Made by a program: the position numbers and the translations under genes | Shown here: piece after piece, positions 1 to 8,007 of the stretch | Position numbering within the stretch: the stretch's first letter is position 1 | Layout of the letters: each line of letters opens with the position of its first letter | Notes under the pieces: model-generated | What the model was told of the DNA's origin: nothing | Databases searched by the model: none | What the model saw: the letters and a program-made list of their open reading frames with translations, nothing else | NCBI GenBank assembly: GCA_900119625.1 | Contig: FPKD01000005.1 | Location: 104,131-168,130 of the forward strand | Length of the DNA stretch: 64,000 nt | Reading direction: 5' to 3' | Origin: Olsenella sp. kh2p3 | Lineage (GTDB): Bacteria > Actinomycetota > Coriobacteriia > Coriobacteriales > Atopobiaceae

Positions 1-596
1 ACGCTTGCTGCCTCAATGCCGTAGGCGCCCTCGCCGTAGTAGATGGTGTTGAGGTACATGTTGAGGATCTGGTCCTTGGAGTAGGTCTTCTCCATCTGGA
101 TGGCGATGTACGCCTCGCGCACCTTGCGCTTGAGGGTCTGGTCGAACTGCTCGGACGAGAGGACCGTGTTTCTCACCAGCTGCTGGGTGATGGTGGAGGC
201 GCCCTCGGAGCGGCCGCTGAGCTGGCTCACGATGGCGCGCAGGATGCCCTGGGGGTCAACGCCGTTGTGCTGGTAGAAGCGCTCGTCCTCGACGTCGACG
301 GTGCCCTTCTTCACGTAGTCCGAGATGTTGTCGAGCGTGACGGAGCGGCGGTTCTGGAGGTAGTACTGGGCTATCTCCGTGCCGTCGGCGGCATAGACAA
401 TGGTGGGCTCGGCCACGAGGTAGGCGTCTGCCGACTCGTAGTCGGGCAGGTCTTGGAGCCACGAGTCCACGACCGAGCCCAGCGACAGGGCGAGCGCCAA
501 CGCGAAGAGCGCTATGAAACCAAAAACGCCGGCAATGCCAAAGCCGACGGCGTGCGTACTTGCGTGCTTGTGAGCCCTGCGGGTTCTGATGCCCAT
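1..596 (-). CDS. Class A penicillin-binding protein, transglycosylase domain (partial)
   Basis: Only the N-terminal 198 residues lie in the window; the gene runs off position 1. An N-terminal cytoplasmic basic stretch (MGIRTRRAHKHAS) is followed by one hydrophobic membrane segment at about residues 18-40. The GT51 glycosyltransferase domain begins next, with the recognisable blocks VDVEDERFYQHNGVD, EGASTITQQLVRN and RKVREAYIAIQMEKTYSK. These place it among PBP1A/PBP2A-type bifunctional enzymes, which polymerise lipid II outside the membrane and then cross-link it; the transpeptidase half is not visible. The ATG start at 596 has a strong AAGGAGG ribosome site at 601-607. It is divergent from tyrS. 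The identity is firm; which paralogue it is cannot be said. Confidence 0.93.
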   Translation of the reverse strand, partial: MGIRTRRAHKHASTHAVGFGIAGVFGFIALFALALALSLGSVVDSWLQDLPDYESADAYLVAEPTIVYAADGTEIAQYYLQNRRSVTLDNISDYVKKGTVDVEDERFYQHNGVDPQGILRAIVSQLSGRSEGASTITQQLVRNTVLSSEQFDQTLKRKVREAYIAIQMEKTYSKDQILNMYLNTIYYGEGAYGIEAAS

Positions 597-804
597 GGAA
601 CCTCCTTGTGTGGACACAATCGTCCCCATTATAGGGAATGGGCTTTATGGGCTTGTGTCCGTTCTGCGTGGACGCAAGGCGAGAGGTGCTCGCGCACGCC
701 CTGTGCGGCAGGCGCGTGGCGCCAACCTGCGCTATCCTTGTGCGTGCGCGGTCGCACCAGATGCGGTCCGCGAAGACATACGAACTCACACGGAGGACAG
801 AGCC

Positions 805-2022
805 TTGCTGCCAGTCGAAGAACAGCTGAAGGTCATCACGTCGGGCACCATGCAGATTGTGCCCATGGACGAGCTTCGCAAGAAGCTTGAGCGCGGGGTG
901 CCGCTCAACATCAAGCTGGGCGTCGATCCCACCAGCCCCGACCTTCACCTTGGACACGCAGTCCCCCTGCGCAAGATGCGCCAGTTCCAGGACCTGGGCC
1001 ACAAGGTCACGCTCATCATTGGCAACGGCACCGCCCTTATCGGCGACCCGTCCGGCCGCGACTCCACCCGCCCGCCCCTCACCGAGGAGCAGGTAGAGGC
1101 CAACGCCAAGACCTACGTTGCGCAAGCCATGAAGGTGCTGGACCCCGAGAAGACCACCATCGTCCACAACGGCGACTGGCTTAAGCCCCTTGACCTCTCC
1201 AAGATGCTCAAGCTCATGAGCCAGTTCAACGTGGCGCGCATCCTCGAGCGCGAGGACTTCCACAACCGCTACACCAACGGCCAGTCCATTGCCCTGCACG
1301 AGTTCATCTACCCCGTCCTTCAGGCCTACGACTCCGTTGTGGTGAAGGCGGACGTCGAGATGGGCGGCAACGACCAGATCTTCAACCTCCTTGCCGGCCG
1401 CGACCTCATGCGCGCCATGGGCATGGAGCCGCAGGTGGCGCTCACCGTGCCGCTGCTCGTGGGCACCGACGGCGTGAAGAAGATGTCCAAGTCCTACAAG
1501 AACTATGTTGGCCTCACGGATCCCGCGGATGACATGTACGGCAAGATCATGTCCATCACCGACGAGCTGGTGCCGCTCTACTTCCGCCTGTGCTCCACGC
1601 TTTCCGTGGACGAGATTGACGCTATCGATGCCCAGTTCAAGGACGGTACTGCCGACCCGTACGCCCTCAAGCGCGAGCTTGCCCGCAACATCTGCGACCT
1701 CTACCACGGCGCGGGCGCGGGCGATGCCGCCCAGGCGGCCTTCGACGCCACGTTCAAGAAGGGCGAGGTCCCCGAGGACATCGCCGAGTTCCCGCTTTCC
1801 ACGGTCCAGGTGAACGACGAGGGCAAGGTCTACCTGGCCAAGCTCCTGGTGGACGTGAAGATTGCCAGCGGCACGGGCGAGGCGCGCCGCCTCATCGACG
1901 GCGGTGGCGTCAAGATCGACGGCAAGGCCGTAGAGCCCAAGTGCTACAACGTGGACCCCACGCTCTTCTCGGCAGGCACCGTGCTGCAGAGCGGCAAGAA
2001 GCGCTGGGCTAAGCTGGTGTAG
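805..2022 (+). CDS. tyrS: Tyrosyl-tRNA synthetase
   Basis: Charges tRNA-Tyr with tyrosine in the cytoplasm. The 405-residue product has the class I synthetase layout: a Rossmann fold with the HIGH-type signature in DPTSPDLHLGHAVPL, the YPVLQAYDSV region and the KMSKS loop (GVKKMSKSYKN). A C-terminal S4 RNA-binding domain follows (about residues 340-405, EARRLIDGGGVKIDGK). The reading frame is open much further upstream, but GGAGG at 792-796 lies 8 bases before the TTG at 805, giving the usual family length, so I take TTG as the start. A perfect palindrome and then an intrinsic terminator follow. No T-box-like leader was recognised in the 200 bases upstream. Confidence 0.96.
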   Translation: MLPVEEQLKVITSGTMQIVPMDELRKKLERGVPLNIKLGVDPTSPDLHLGHAVPLRKMRQFQDLGHKVTLIIGNGTALIGDPSGRDSTRPPLTEEQVEANAKTYVAQAMKVLDPEKTTIVHNGDWLKPLDLSKMLKLMSQFNVARILEREDFHNRYTNGQSIALHEFIYPVLQAYDSVVVKADVEMGGNDQIFNLLAGRDLMRAMGMEPQVALTVPLLVGTDGVKKMSKSYKNYVGLTDPADDMYGKIMSITDELVPLYFRLCSTLSVDEIDAIDAQFKDGTADPYALKRELARNICDLYHGAGAGDAAQAAFDATFKKGEVPEDIAEFPLSTVQVNDEGKVYLAKLLVDVKIASGTGEARRLIDGGGVKIDGKAVEPKCYNVDPTLFSAGTVLQSGKKRWAKLV

Positions 2023-2031
2023 GGGGCTGCG

Positions 2032-2060
2032 TGAGACAAAGGGACAGTCCCTTTGTCTCA
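2032..2060. repeat. Perfect palindrome with TGAGACAAAGGGA arms
   Basis: Arms of 13 bases (TGAGACAAAGGGA and its exact complement) flank a 3-base spacer directly after tyrS. No T run follows, so it is not a classical terminator on its own. The form is that of a dispersed intergenic palindrome (REP-like). Only one copy is seen in this window. Confidence 0.7.
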
Positions 2061-2158
2061 GGGGCGGCCGTCCCGCGCGGGTGGCGGGTTGTCGCTGCGT
2101 GGTCTTTTCGCACGTATGATGCGTCTGGCCTTGCCAGGCGCCCAATAGTTTCAGAATG

Positions 2159-2206
2159 GTTCATCCGTGGCCCGCGCACGTGTGGCGGGCTGCGGATGAA
2201 CTTTTG
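2159..2206 (+). terminator. Intrinsic terminator between tyrS and the U32 gene
   Basis: GTTCATCCG at 2159-2167 pairs with CGGATGAAC at 2193-2201, and an inner CCCGC/GCGGG pair extends the stem. TTTTGTT follows at once. The hairpin covers an in-frame ATG at 2196, which argues against that codon as the start of the next gene. Confidence 0.7.
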
Positions 2207-2231
2207 TTGGCGAGACACTCAAGAGGTCTTC

Positions 2232-4757
2232 ATGCACTTCCCCAACTTTCGAGACACGCATTCCGTGCCAGAGCTCCTGGCGCCAGCCGGCGGGCCAGAG
2301 GCGTTCAACGCTGCGCTTGCAGCCGGTGCTGACGCCATCTACTGCGGCTTGGGCAACAATTTCAACGCCCGCCGCGGCGCTCACAACTTCACCGACGAGA
2401 CCTTTGGCGAGGCGTGCCGCCGCGCGCACCTTGCCGGCGCTCGCGTCTACGTGACGGTGAACATCGCCGTTGCTACGCGCGAGATTCCGCAGGTGCTCGA
2501 GCTTATCCGCCGCGCCTGGCTGCTTGGCGCGGACGCCTTCATCATCCAGGACTGGGGCCTTCTCGCCGAGGTGCGCCGCAGCTGGCCACAGATCGAGTGC
2601 CACGTCTCCACCCAGGCAAACGTGCACGATGCCCGAGGCACGGCCTGGTGCCGCGAGCTGGGCGTTGGCCGTGTGACGCTCTCGCGCGAGCTCTCGCTCG
2701 ACGAGATGTGCACCATTGCGCAGGAGGGCGTGGAGCTTGAGGCCTTTGGTCACGGGGCCCTGTGCTTCTGCTACTCCGGCGTGTGCATGATGAGCTCGCT
2801 TGCCGGCGGGCGCTCGGCCAACCGCGGCCTCTGCGCGCAGCCGTGCCGCCTGCCGTACGACCTGGTGGACGAGGAGGGCCACGCAATCGAGGCCCCCGGC
2901 CGCACACGGCCTCTCTGTCCCAAGGACTATTGCGTTGTTGATGACCTTCCCCAGCTGCGTGACGCGGGTGTGGCCTCGCTCAAGGTTGAGGGGCGCATGA
3001 AGTCGCCAGACTACGTGTACGCCGTGATCTCTGCCTACCGCGGTGCGCTCGACGCGCTTGGCGCCGGTGGCGAGAAGGACGCGCGCGCCGACGCTGCGCG
3101 CCACCGCACGTTGCGTCGCGTCTTCAACCGCGACTTCACGGACGCCTACCTCTGGGGCCGCTCCGGCGACGAGATGATGAGCTACGAGCGCTCCAACAAC
3201 CGCGGCGAGCTGGTGGGCGAGGTCGTCTCGTCTCGCAAGCTGGAGGACACGTTGGTGCGGCGCGGCGGCTCGGACGGCGGGCGCGAGCGCATGCGGCGCC
3301 TCACCCGCGCGGACGTGGAGATTCGCCTTGACCAGCCGGTTGGGGAGGGCGACCTGCTCGAGCTGCGGCCGCTGGATGACCCCTCGCAGTTCCTCACCGT
3401 GCGCGCCGAGCGCGACGCCGTTGCCGGCGAGACGATCACCTGCCGCGTTTCTCGGCCCATCCCGGCTGGCGCGGTGGTGCGCGTGATTCGCTCGCAGGCG
3501 GCGATGGACGCCGCTGCGCGTGTCTCGGGGCTGGACGTGCCGCGCCGCCGTCCCGTCACCGTGAGCGTGCGGGCGCGCCTGGGCGAGCCCTTCTCGGTGA
3601 CGCTTGCCTGCGCGGACGGGAGCGCCGTGGCGACGGCGGAGGGCTTTGTGGTTGAGCCGGCTCGCACCAAGGCCGTGACCAGGGAAGACCTTGTCGAGCA
3701 CGTGGGCCGCATGGGGCAGAGCCCCTTCGAGCCCGTCTCGTTTGAGGTCCAGATGGACGAGGGCGCGGGCATGGGCTTCTCGGCCGTGCACAAGGTGCGT
3801 GCGCAGGCGTGCAGTGCCCTTGAGCAGCAGATTCTTGCTCCGTACGAGGCGCGTGGGACAGGGCTGGCCGTTGCGCCCTCGGCACGCGGCGTGACTTCGC
3901 GCCTGGTGGAGGTGCGCGAGGGGGACGGCCTTGCCGCGCCGGACGCATGGACGCGGCCAGCTCCGGAGGCCTGCGCGCTTGTCGCCACCGCCGGCGCCGC
4001 GCGTGCTGCGTTCGAGGCGGGCGCCGCGCGCGTATACGCGACGGCAGACGCGCTTGCGGATGGCGCCGCGTGGCCGGAGGGCGTGATTCCCTGGCTCGAC
4101 GAGGTGTGCCGCGAGGGCGACCACGCACGGCTTGACCCCTGGGTGCGCGCCGATCAGCCCGTGGGCGTGGGCAACGTCTCCGAGCTGGCGCTTGCCGCCT
4201 CGCGCGGGGCGCTGCCCGAGGTGCGTACCTGCATTCCCGTGCACAACGAGAGCTGCCTTGTGGCGCTTGAGGCGGCGGGCGCTGCGGGCTTCTGGCTCTC
4301 GCCCGAGCTCACGCTGGAGGAGGTCTGCGCGCTTGCGGGCGCGGCGTCGGTGCCCGTGGGGCTTGTGGTCTCGGGGCGCGCGCGTGCCATGACCAGCGAG
4401 CACTGCGTGCTTCAGGCGGCCGGGCGCTGCATCCACGACTGCCCCAACTGCGAGCTGCGCCGCCGGCGCCTCTCGCTGCGCGACATCGACGGCAACCTCC
4501 TGCCGGTGCGCACGGACGTCCACGGGCGCTCGCGCATTTGGGCGGCACATCCGCTGGACGCAACGCCGCAGGCAGATGCCCTTGTCGCCGCTGGCGTCAC
4601 GCGCCTTATGGCCGACGCCACGCTTCTCTCGCCCGAGGAGTGCGCGTTTGCCGTCGAGCGCGTGGTGCGCGCGCTTGCCGCCGTGGCCGAGGGGAGGCGA
4701 CCTGCTCCTCGTGTGCAGGGCGCAACCTCCGGGCATCTTTTCACGGGCATTGGGTAA
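2232..4757 (+). CDS. U32 family peptidase-like protein with C-terminal extension (RlhA/YhbU type)
   Basis: The 841-residue protein opens with the U32 signature (PELLAPAGGPEAFNAALAAG, then ADAIYCGL) and keeps the cysteine-rich core, for example GHGALCFCYSGVCMMSS and NRGLCAQPCRLPYD, then LKVEGRMKSPDYVY. A long C-terminal part resembles the DUF3656-containing class. In Escherichia coli the RlhA member of that class hydroxylates a 23S rRNA cytidine together with an iron-sulfur cofactor, so an RNA-modifying role is more likely than proteolysis; that is family knowledge, not shown here. I chose ATG 2232 because the upstream ATG at 2196 sits in a terminator stem and because the conserved domain starts soon after 2232. 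The ribosome site is weak (AGAGG at 2222). Confidence 0.85.
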   Translation: MHFPNFRDTHSVPELLAPAGGPEAFNAALAAGADAIYCGLGNNFNARRGAHNFTDETFGEACRRAHLAGARVYVTVNIAVATREIPQVLELIRRAWLLGADAFIIQDWGLLAEVRRSWPQIECHVSTQANVHDARGTAWCRELGVGRVTLSRELSLDEMCTIAQEGVELEAFGHGALCFCYSGVCMMSSLAGGRSANRGLCAQPCRLPYDLVDEEGHAIEAPGRTRPLCPKDYCVVDDLPQLRDAGVASLKVEGRMKSPDYVYAVISAYRGALDALGAGGEKDARADAARHRTLRRVFNRDFTDAYLWGRSGDEMMSYERSNNRGELVGEVVSSRKLEDTLVRRGGSDGGRERMRRLTRADVEIRLDQPVGEGDLLELRPLDDPSQFLTVRAERDAVAGETITCRVSRPIPAGAVVRVIRSQAAMDAAARVSGLDVPRRRPVTVSVRARLGEPFSVTLACADGSAVATAEGFVVEPARTKAVTREDLVEHVGRMGQSPFEPVSFEVQMDEGAGMGFSAVHKVRAQACSALEQQILAPYEARGTGLAVAPSARGVTSRLVEVREGDGLAAPDAWTRPAPEACALVATAGAARAAFEAGAARVYATADALADGAAWPEGVIPWLDEVCREGDHARLDPWVRADQPVGVGNVSELALAASRGALPEVRTCIPVHNESCLVALEAAGAAGFWLSPELTLEEVCALAGAASVPVGLVVSGRARAMTSEHCVLQAAGRCIHDCPNCELRRRRLSLRDIDGNLLPVRTDVHGRSRIWAAHPLDATPQADALVAAGVTRLMADATLLSPEECAFAVERVVRALAAVAEGRRPAPRVQGATSGHLFTGIG

Positions 4758-4855
4758 TATGTGACCCTGTAACCCATCATTGCGCTAGGAATTCGCACAT
4801 CGTGAGTTCGAGCGAGACTACAGGCGCGGGGGCACCCGCGCGGGAGGAGAGGACC

Positions 4856-5155
4856 ATGGCAGAGAACGAGACCCCCAGCACCGAGCAGGTCGCAAACGAC
4901 CAGGCCAACGAGGCCAAGCCGGTGCTCAACCGCAAGCTGCTGTCCGAGACCATCGACATCATCCGCCAGAGCCTGCAGGCCGACGGCGGCGACCTTGCCC
5001 TTGTCGACTGCACCGACGACGGCGTGGTGACCCTCGAGATGCAGGGCGCCTGCGCCGGCTGCCCGCTCTCGACCTACGACATGTCCGAGGGCATCGAGCG
5101 CATCCTCAAGGAGCACGTGCCCGGCGTCACCCGCGTCCAGCCCGCGGTTCTCTAG
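4856..5155 (+). CDS. NifU C-terminal-domain iron-sulfur scaffold
   Basis: A 99-residue protein made almost entirely of the NifU-like (NFU) domain. The conserved pattern is LQADGGDLALVDC, then EMQGACAGCPLSTYDM with the CxxC pair that holds a transient Fe-S cluster, ending in IERILKEHVPGVTRVQP. It would assemble or carry Fe-S clusters in the cytoplasm. The start at 4856 has GGGAGGAGAGG at 4842-4852. The first 25 residues are acidic and polar and not part of the domain. It is 15 bases from lgt and probably cotranscribed with it. The upstream U32 protein belongs to an Fe-S-dependent family, which makes the neighbourhood sensible. Confidence 0.92.
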   Translation: MAENETPSTEQVANDQANEAKPVLNRKLLSETIDIIRQSLQADGGDLALVDCTDDGVVTLEMQGACAGCPLSTYDMSEGIERILKEHVPGVTRVQPAVL

Positions 5156-5170
5156 GACGGGTGCTGCCCC

Positions 5171-6004
5171 GTGTGGCTGAACGACTTCTACCACTCGCTC
5201 AACCCAGTCGCGTTCACGCTTGGACCCTTCCAGGTGCGCTGGTATGGCATCGCGTACCTGGCGGGGTTCGTGTGCGCGGGGCTGGTGATCGCGCGCGTGG
5301 CCAAGCGCTGGAAGCTCGACCTCACCACCGATGACGTGCTCTCGGTGATGATCGACGTCGCCGTGGGCGTCATCGTGGGCGCACGCATCTTCTACGTGGT
5401 GTTCTACGGCGCGGGGTACTACCTCGAGCACCCGCTCGAGATCTTCGCCCTCAACCAGGGCGGCATGAGCTTCCACGGAGGGCTGGTGGGGGCACTTGTC
5501 GGCGGCACCATTGCGTGCAAGCTCTGGAAGCTCTCGGTGCTCACGGTGGCCGATCTTGCTGCCATCGGCGCGCCCATCGGGCTCTTCTTTGGTCGCTGCG
5601 CCAACTTCGTGAACGGCGAGCTGTGGGGCAAGGAGACCTCGCTGCCGTGGGGCGTGATGTTCCCCAGCGGCGGCGCGGTGTATCGGCATCCCTCGCAGCT
5701 CTACGAGGCTCTGCTTGAGGGCGTGGTGCTGTTCTGTGTGCTGTTCGCGCTGTCGCGGCGGCGACCGTCCCGGCCGCAGGGCACCTTCATTGGCACGTTT
5801 CTTATGCTGTACGGCGTGTTTAGGTTTCTCATCGAGTTTGTGCGCCTGCCGGACGCGCAGCTGGGATACCTTCTCGGCACCGGCTGGCTCACGATGGGCC
5901 AGGTCCTGAGCCTGCCGCTTGTGGCGGCGGGGGTTGTGGTGCTGGTGCTAGCCTCGCGAAACGACCGTCCGCAGGTGGGACACCTCGACGCCGAGGAGGC
6001 GTAG
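5171..6004 (+). CDS. lgt: Prolipoprotein diacylglyceryl transferase
   Basis: Transfers diacylglycerol from phosphatidylglycerol to the lipobox cysteine of prolipoproteins in the cytoplasmic membrane. The 277-residue protein has about seven membrane segments. It carries the Lgt hallmarks: VRWYGIAYLAGF near the N-terminus, GGMSFHGGLVGAL, and the signature GRCANFVNGELWGK with the conserved Arg and Asn. YRHPSQLYEALLEG follows, with the conserved C-terminal FRFLIEFVRLPDAQLG. The start is a GTG at 5171, 15 bases after the nfu stop. The tail ends in a short charged stretch. Three tandem 85-bp repeats follow the gene. Confidence 0.96.
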   Translation: MWLNDFYHSLNPVAFTLGPFQVRWYGIAYLAGFVCAGLVIARVAKRWKLDLTTDDVLSVMIDVAVGVIVGARIFYVVFYGAGYYLEHPLEIFALNQGGMSFHGGLVGALVGGTIACKLWKLSVLTVADLAAIGAPIGLFFGRCANFVNGELWGKETSLPWGVMFPSGGAVYRHPSQLYEALLEGVVLFCVLFALSRRRPSRPQGTFIGTFLMLYGVFRFLIEFVRLPDAQLGYLLGTGWLTMGQVLSLPLVAAGVVVLVLASRNDRPQVGHLDAEEA

Positions 6005-6051
6005 GCTGCAGCTGCGTAGCGGCGCACCGGGACGAGGGGCCGGGGCCCGTC

Positions 6052-6287
6052 ACACATTCGGACACGAATCTGTATCCCGCGCAGGTCGATACGCGTTCGG
6101 GCAACGAACCTGTATCGTGAGGGGCCGGGGGCTGCTACACATTCGGACACGAACCTGTATCCCGCGCAGGTCGATACGCGTTCGGGCAACGAACCTGTAT
6201 CGTGAGGGGCCGGGGGCTGCTACACATTCGGACACGAACCTGTATCCCGCGCAGGTCGATACGCGTTCGGGCAACGAACCTGTATCG
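6052..6287 (+). repeat. Three tandem copies of an 85-bp palindromic repeat
   Basis: Units start at 6052, 6137 and 6222, so the period is exactly 85 bases. Each contains pairs such as ACATTCGG...CCTGTATC and GATACGCGTTCG...CGAACCTGTATC, which can fold into two hairpins joined by CCCGCGCAGGTC, and a GAGGGGCCGGGG spacer. The copies are nearly identical. The same family recurs in inverted orientation at 7603-7754 and once at 18727-18795. Confidence 0.9.
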
Positions 6288-6631
6288 GCTGAGACCATCG
6301 CCTGAGCTCTTGTCCGTGGCTCTCCCAGAAACTGCGTGTTGAAAACTGCCGTGTACGACCGCGACGCGGTGTGCACGCCTAGAACAGCAAATCTTTGATG
6401 CTCGTTCCCTTCACGTCGTCTTCATATCTCACACGTGCTCTGAGCTGGGCATTTACCGTAGCGATCACGATATGCTGCAAGCGAGGATAACAGGAACTCC
6501 GAAAAACACACCCACGTTTTCCTGCGCAAACCCCGTGTGCTGCAAGCTGGCTGTCTGGCACGTGCAAGAACCCTGTCGGCCTTTCTCGGAAACTTGATCG
6601 CTCACCTGGCAGGTGCCCATATGCTTGGGCC
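6288..6631. other. Intergenic stretch with a possible operator before the next gene
   Basis: No convincing gene is seen here. On the minus strand the last 30 codons of an open frame ending at 6379 look protein-like (RVRYEDDVKGTSIKDLLF), perhaps the tail of a lost gene. Just before the next gene, CACCTG and CAGGTG form a 13-base palindrome at 6603-6615, with TATGCT at 6620-6625, 6 bases before the ATG, which suggests a short or leaderless transcript. Confidence 0.4.
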
Positions 6632-7576
6632 ATGGCAATCTACTTGGGACATACCACGGCTCTTGAGTACTGGCGCATCCATGACTGGCCGCCGGCGGGT
6701 GCGCCGGGGCCGGTTCGAATAGCTCGGCTTGGCTCGACCAACTCCTCGGAAAGGCAAGCGGCTGCCTTGGCTCCGTCGGTCATGGGGCTCACGACGCCTT
6801 GGGAAGTGCTCGTCAATAGCTCTGCTCGGCGCAACTGCACTCGACTGGCAAGTCCCCGCTTCTGGAAATGGGGCGGATTATTCCTACCAATTGGCAATGA
6901 CGTCTTTGTTTCGTCTCCCGAGGATACGATTCTCCAGCTTTCACATGGCTTTGACTTCTTCGAGCTGCTTCTTCTTAGCTACGAGCTCTGCGGCTCGTAC
7001 CGCTTTCCGGTGCGCGGAGAACAAACAATCTACGGGCGTCCCGTTTGCATGTCGCCCGAGTCGCTTCAGCGTGCGTTGGATGGCCGAGAAGGGATGCATG
7101 GCATAAAGAATGTTCGTCAGGCACTACGATACTTGTTGCCAAAGTCCGGCTCCCCAATGGAGTCGGTGCTGGTACTTGTGCTCATCTTGCCCCCGCGTCT
7201 GGGCGGGTACGGATTCCCTGCCCCGGAGCTCAATATGCGCTGCTATGTCGATGAGTGCGGGGTAACGTACTACATTCCCGACCTTTGGTGGAGATATCGG
7301 AACGTCGTTCTCGAGTACTTTGGCGGGCGAGACCACACGGAACTTCACGACATGGTGTCCGATAATCTGCGACGGAACGATCTGCTCGACAACGGTCAGC
7401 AGGTATTAGTGGCTGTGTACGAGCATCTGATTAACGGGGCGAGAATGGATCACCTGGCGGTGCAACTGTCTCATCAGCTTGGGCTTGGCGAGATTGACAT
7501 GTCGCGAGAGGTGCGGGAGCGTCGGCGCGAGCTGCGGACCAGGCTTCTACGCTGGGAGGGCGGCTTGCCAAAGTAG
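6632..7576 (+). CDS. Hypothetical protein with possible nuclease-like C-terminal part
   Basis: A 314-residue protein I cannot assign with certainty. The N-terminal half reads like the regulator-type proteins of actinobacteria that sit in front of DUF559-like domains (GNDVFVSSPEDTILQLSHG). The C-terminal half has YIPDLWWRYRNVVLEYFGG, reminiscent of the PD...(D/E)xK layout of DUF559/Vsr-type nuclease folds, but the final lysine is not obvious. No membrane segment or signal peptide is seen. Base composition is a little lower than in the flanking genes. It is isolated: no operon partner, and repeat arrays in opposite orientation lie on both sides. It could be a cargo gene or a solitary antitoxin-like protein; function unknown. 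Confidence 0.6.
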   Translation: MAIYLGHTTALEYWRIHDWPPAGAPGPVRIARLGSTNSSERQAAALAPSVMGLTTPWEVLVNSSARRNCTRLASPRFWKWGGLFLPIGNDVFVSSPEDTILQLSHGFDFFELLLLSYELCGSYRFPVRGEQTIYGRPVCMSPESLQRALDGREGMHGIKNVRQALRYLLPKSGSPMESVLVLVLILPPRLGGYGFPAPELNMRCYVDECGVTYYIPDLWWRYRNVVLEYFGGRDHTELHDMVSDNLRRNDLLDNGQQVLVAVYEHLINGARMDHLAVQLSHQLGLGEIDMSREVRERRRELRTRLLRWEGGLPK

Positions 7577-7602
7577 GGTAGCTCGAACGTGTGGTGAGCG
7601 CG

Positions 7603-7754
7603 GATACACATTCAGGGTCCGAACCTGTATCGACCTGCGCGGGATACAGATTCGGGTGCGAATGTGTGGCGGGCCCCGGCCCCTCGCGATACAGATTCGG
7701 ACCCCGAACGTGTATCAACCTGCGCGGGATACAGATTCGGGTGCGAATGTGTGG
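7603..7754 (-). repeat. Two tandem copies of the 85-bp repeat, inverted
   Basis: Units start at 7603 and 7688, again an 85-base period. Read on the minus strand they match the array at 6052-6287, including the GACCTGCGCGGGATAC joint. Together with that array they bracket the gene at 6632-7576 as inverted repeats. Confidence 0.88.
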
Positions 7755-7827
7755 CGAGTCGGTCGCGCGGCGAGAAGTGCCGGCGCCTCTCGTCTATACT
7801 TCAGGCAACATTCAAACCGAGGGCACG

Positions 7828-7960
7828 GTTTGGGCAGCTGTGAGGCCTGCAAATGGATCCCGGTTCTACTCCGGGTCAGCAACCAGAACTGTGCTCAGTC
7901 GCGCACGCCGCGCAACCGCCGACGCTGCGCCATGAGGCTACCGTCGCCACTCGACGGCCC
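7828..7960 (+). promoter_or_regulatory. Possible divergent cobalamin riboswitch (weak)
   Basis: The leader of the large surface-protein operon has a stem CCCGG at 7859-7863 pairing with CCGGG at 7871-7875, followed by GTCAGCAAC and AGAACTGTG. This recalls the conserved core of cobalamin riboswitches (a CCGGT...ATCCGG stem, then CGCAACTGT). I could not find a clear B12 box downstream, so it is only a suggestion. Confidence 0.22.
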
Positions 7961-8007
7961 TGCCTGCCCTCGACGCTCCCAAGGGAGCAGATCACAGGGA
8001 GGCGGGA

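Noticed and set aside
608..804. T-box leader upstream of tyrS
   Set aside because: No conserved T-box sequence and no clear antiterminator/terminator pair could be found.
256..2145. Long open frame on the minus strand opposite tyrS (629 codons)
   Set aside because: It is the antisense shadow of tyrS in GC-rich DNA; its product is repetitive Leu/Val/His-rich and matches no family.
2151..4736. 861-codon minus-strand frame opposite the U32 gene
   Set aside because: Antisense shadow: Arg/His/Ala-rich composition, no domain, no ribosome site, while the plus-strand frame has clear U32 motifs.
6052..6287. Tandem repeats as a CRISPR array
   Set aside because: Units are direct 85-base copies with no unique spacers, and no cas gene is seen.
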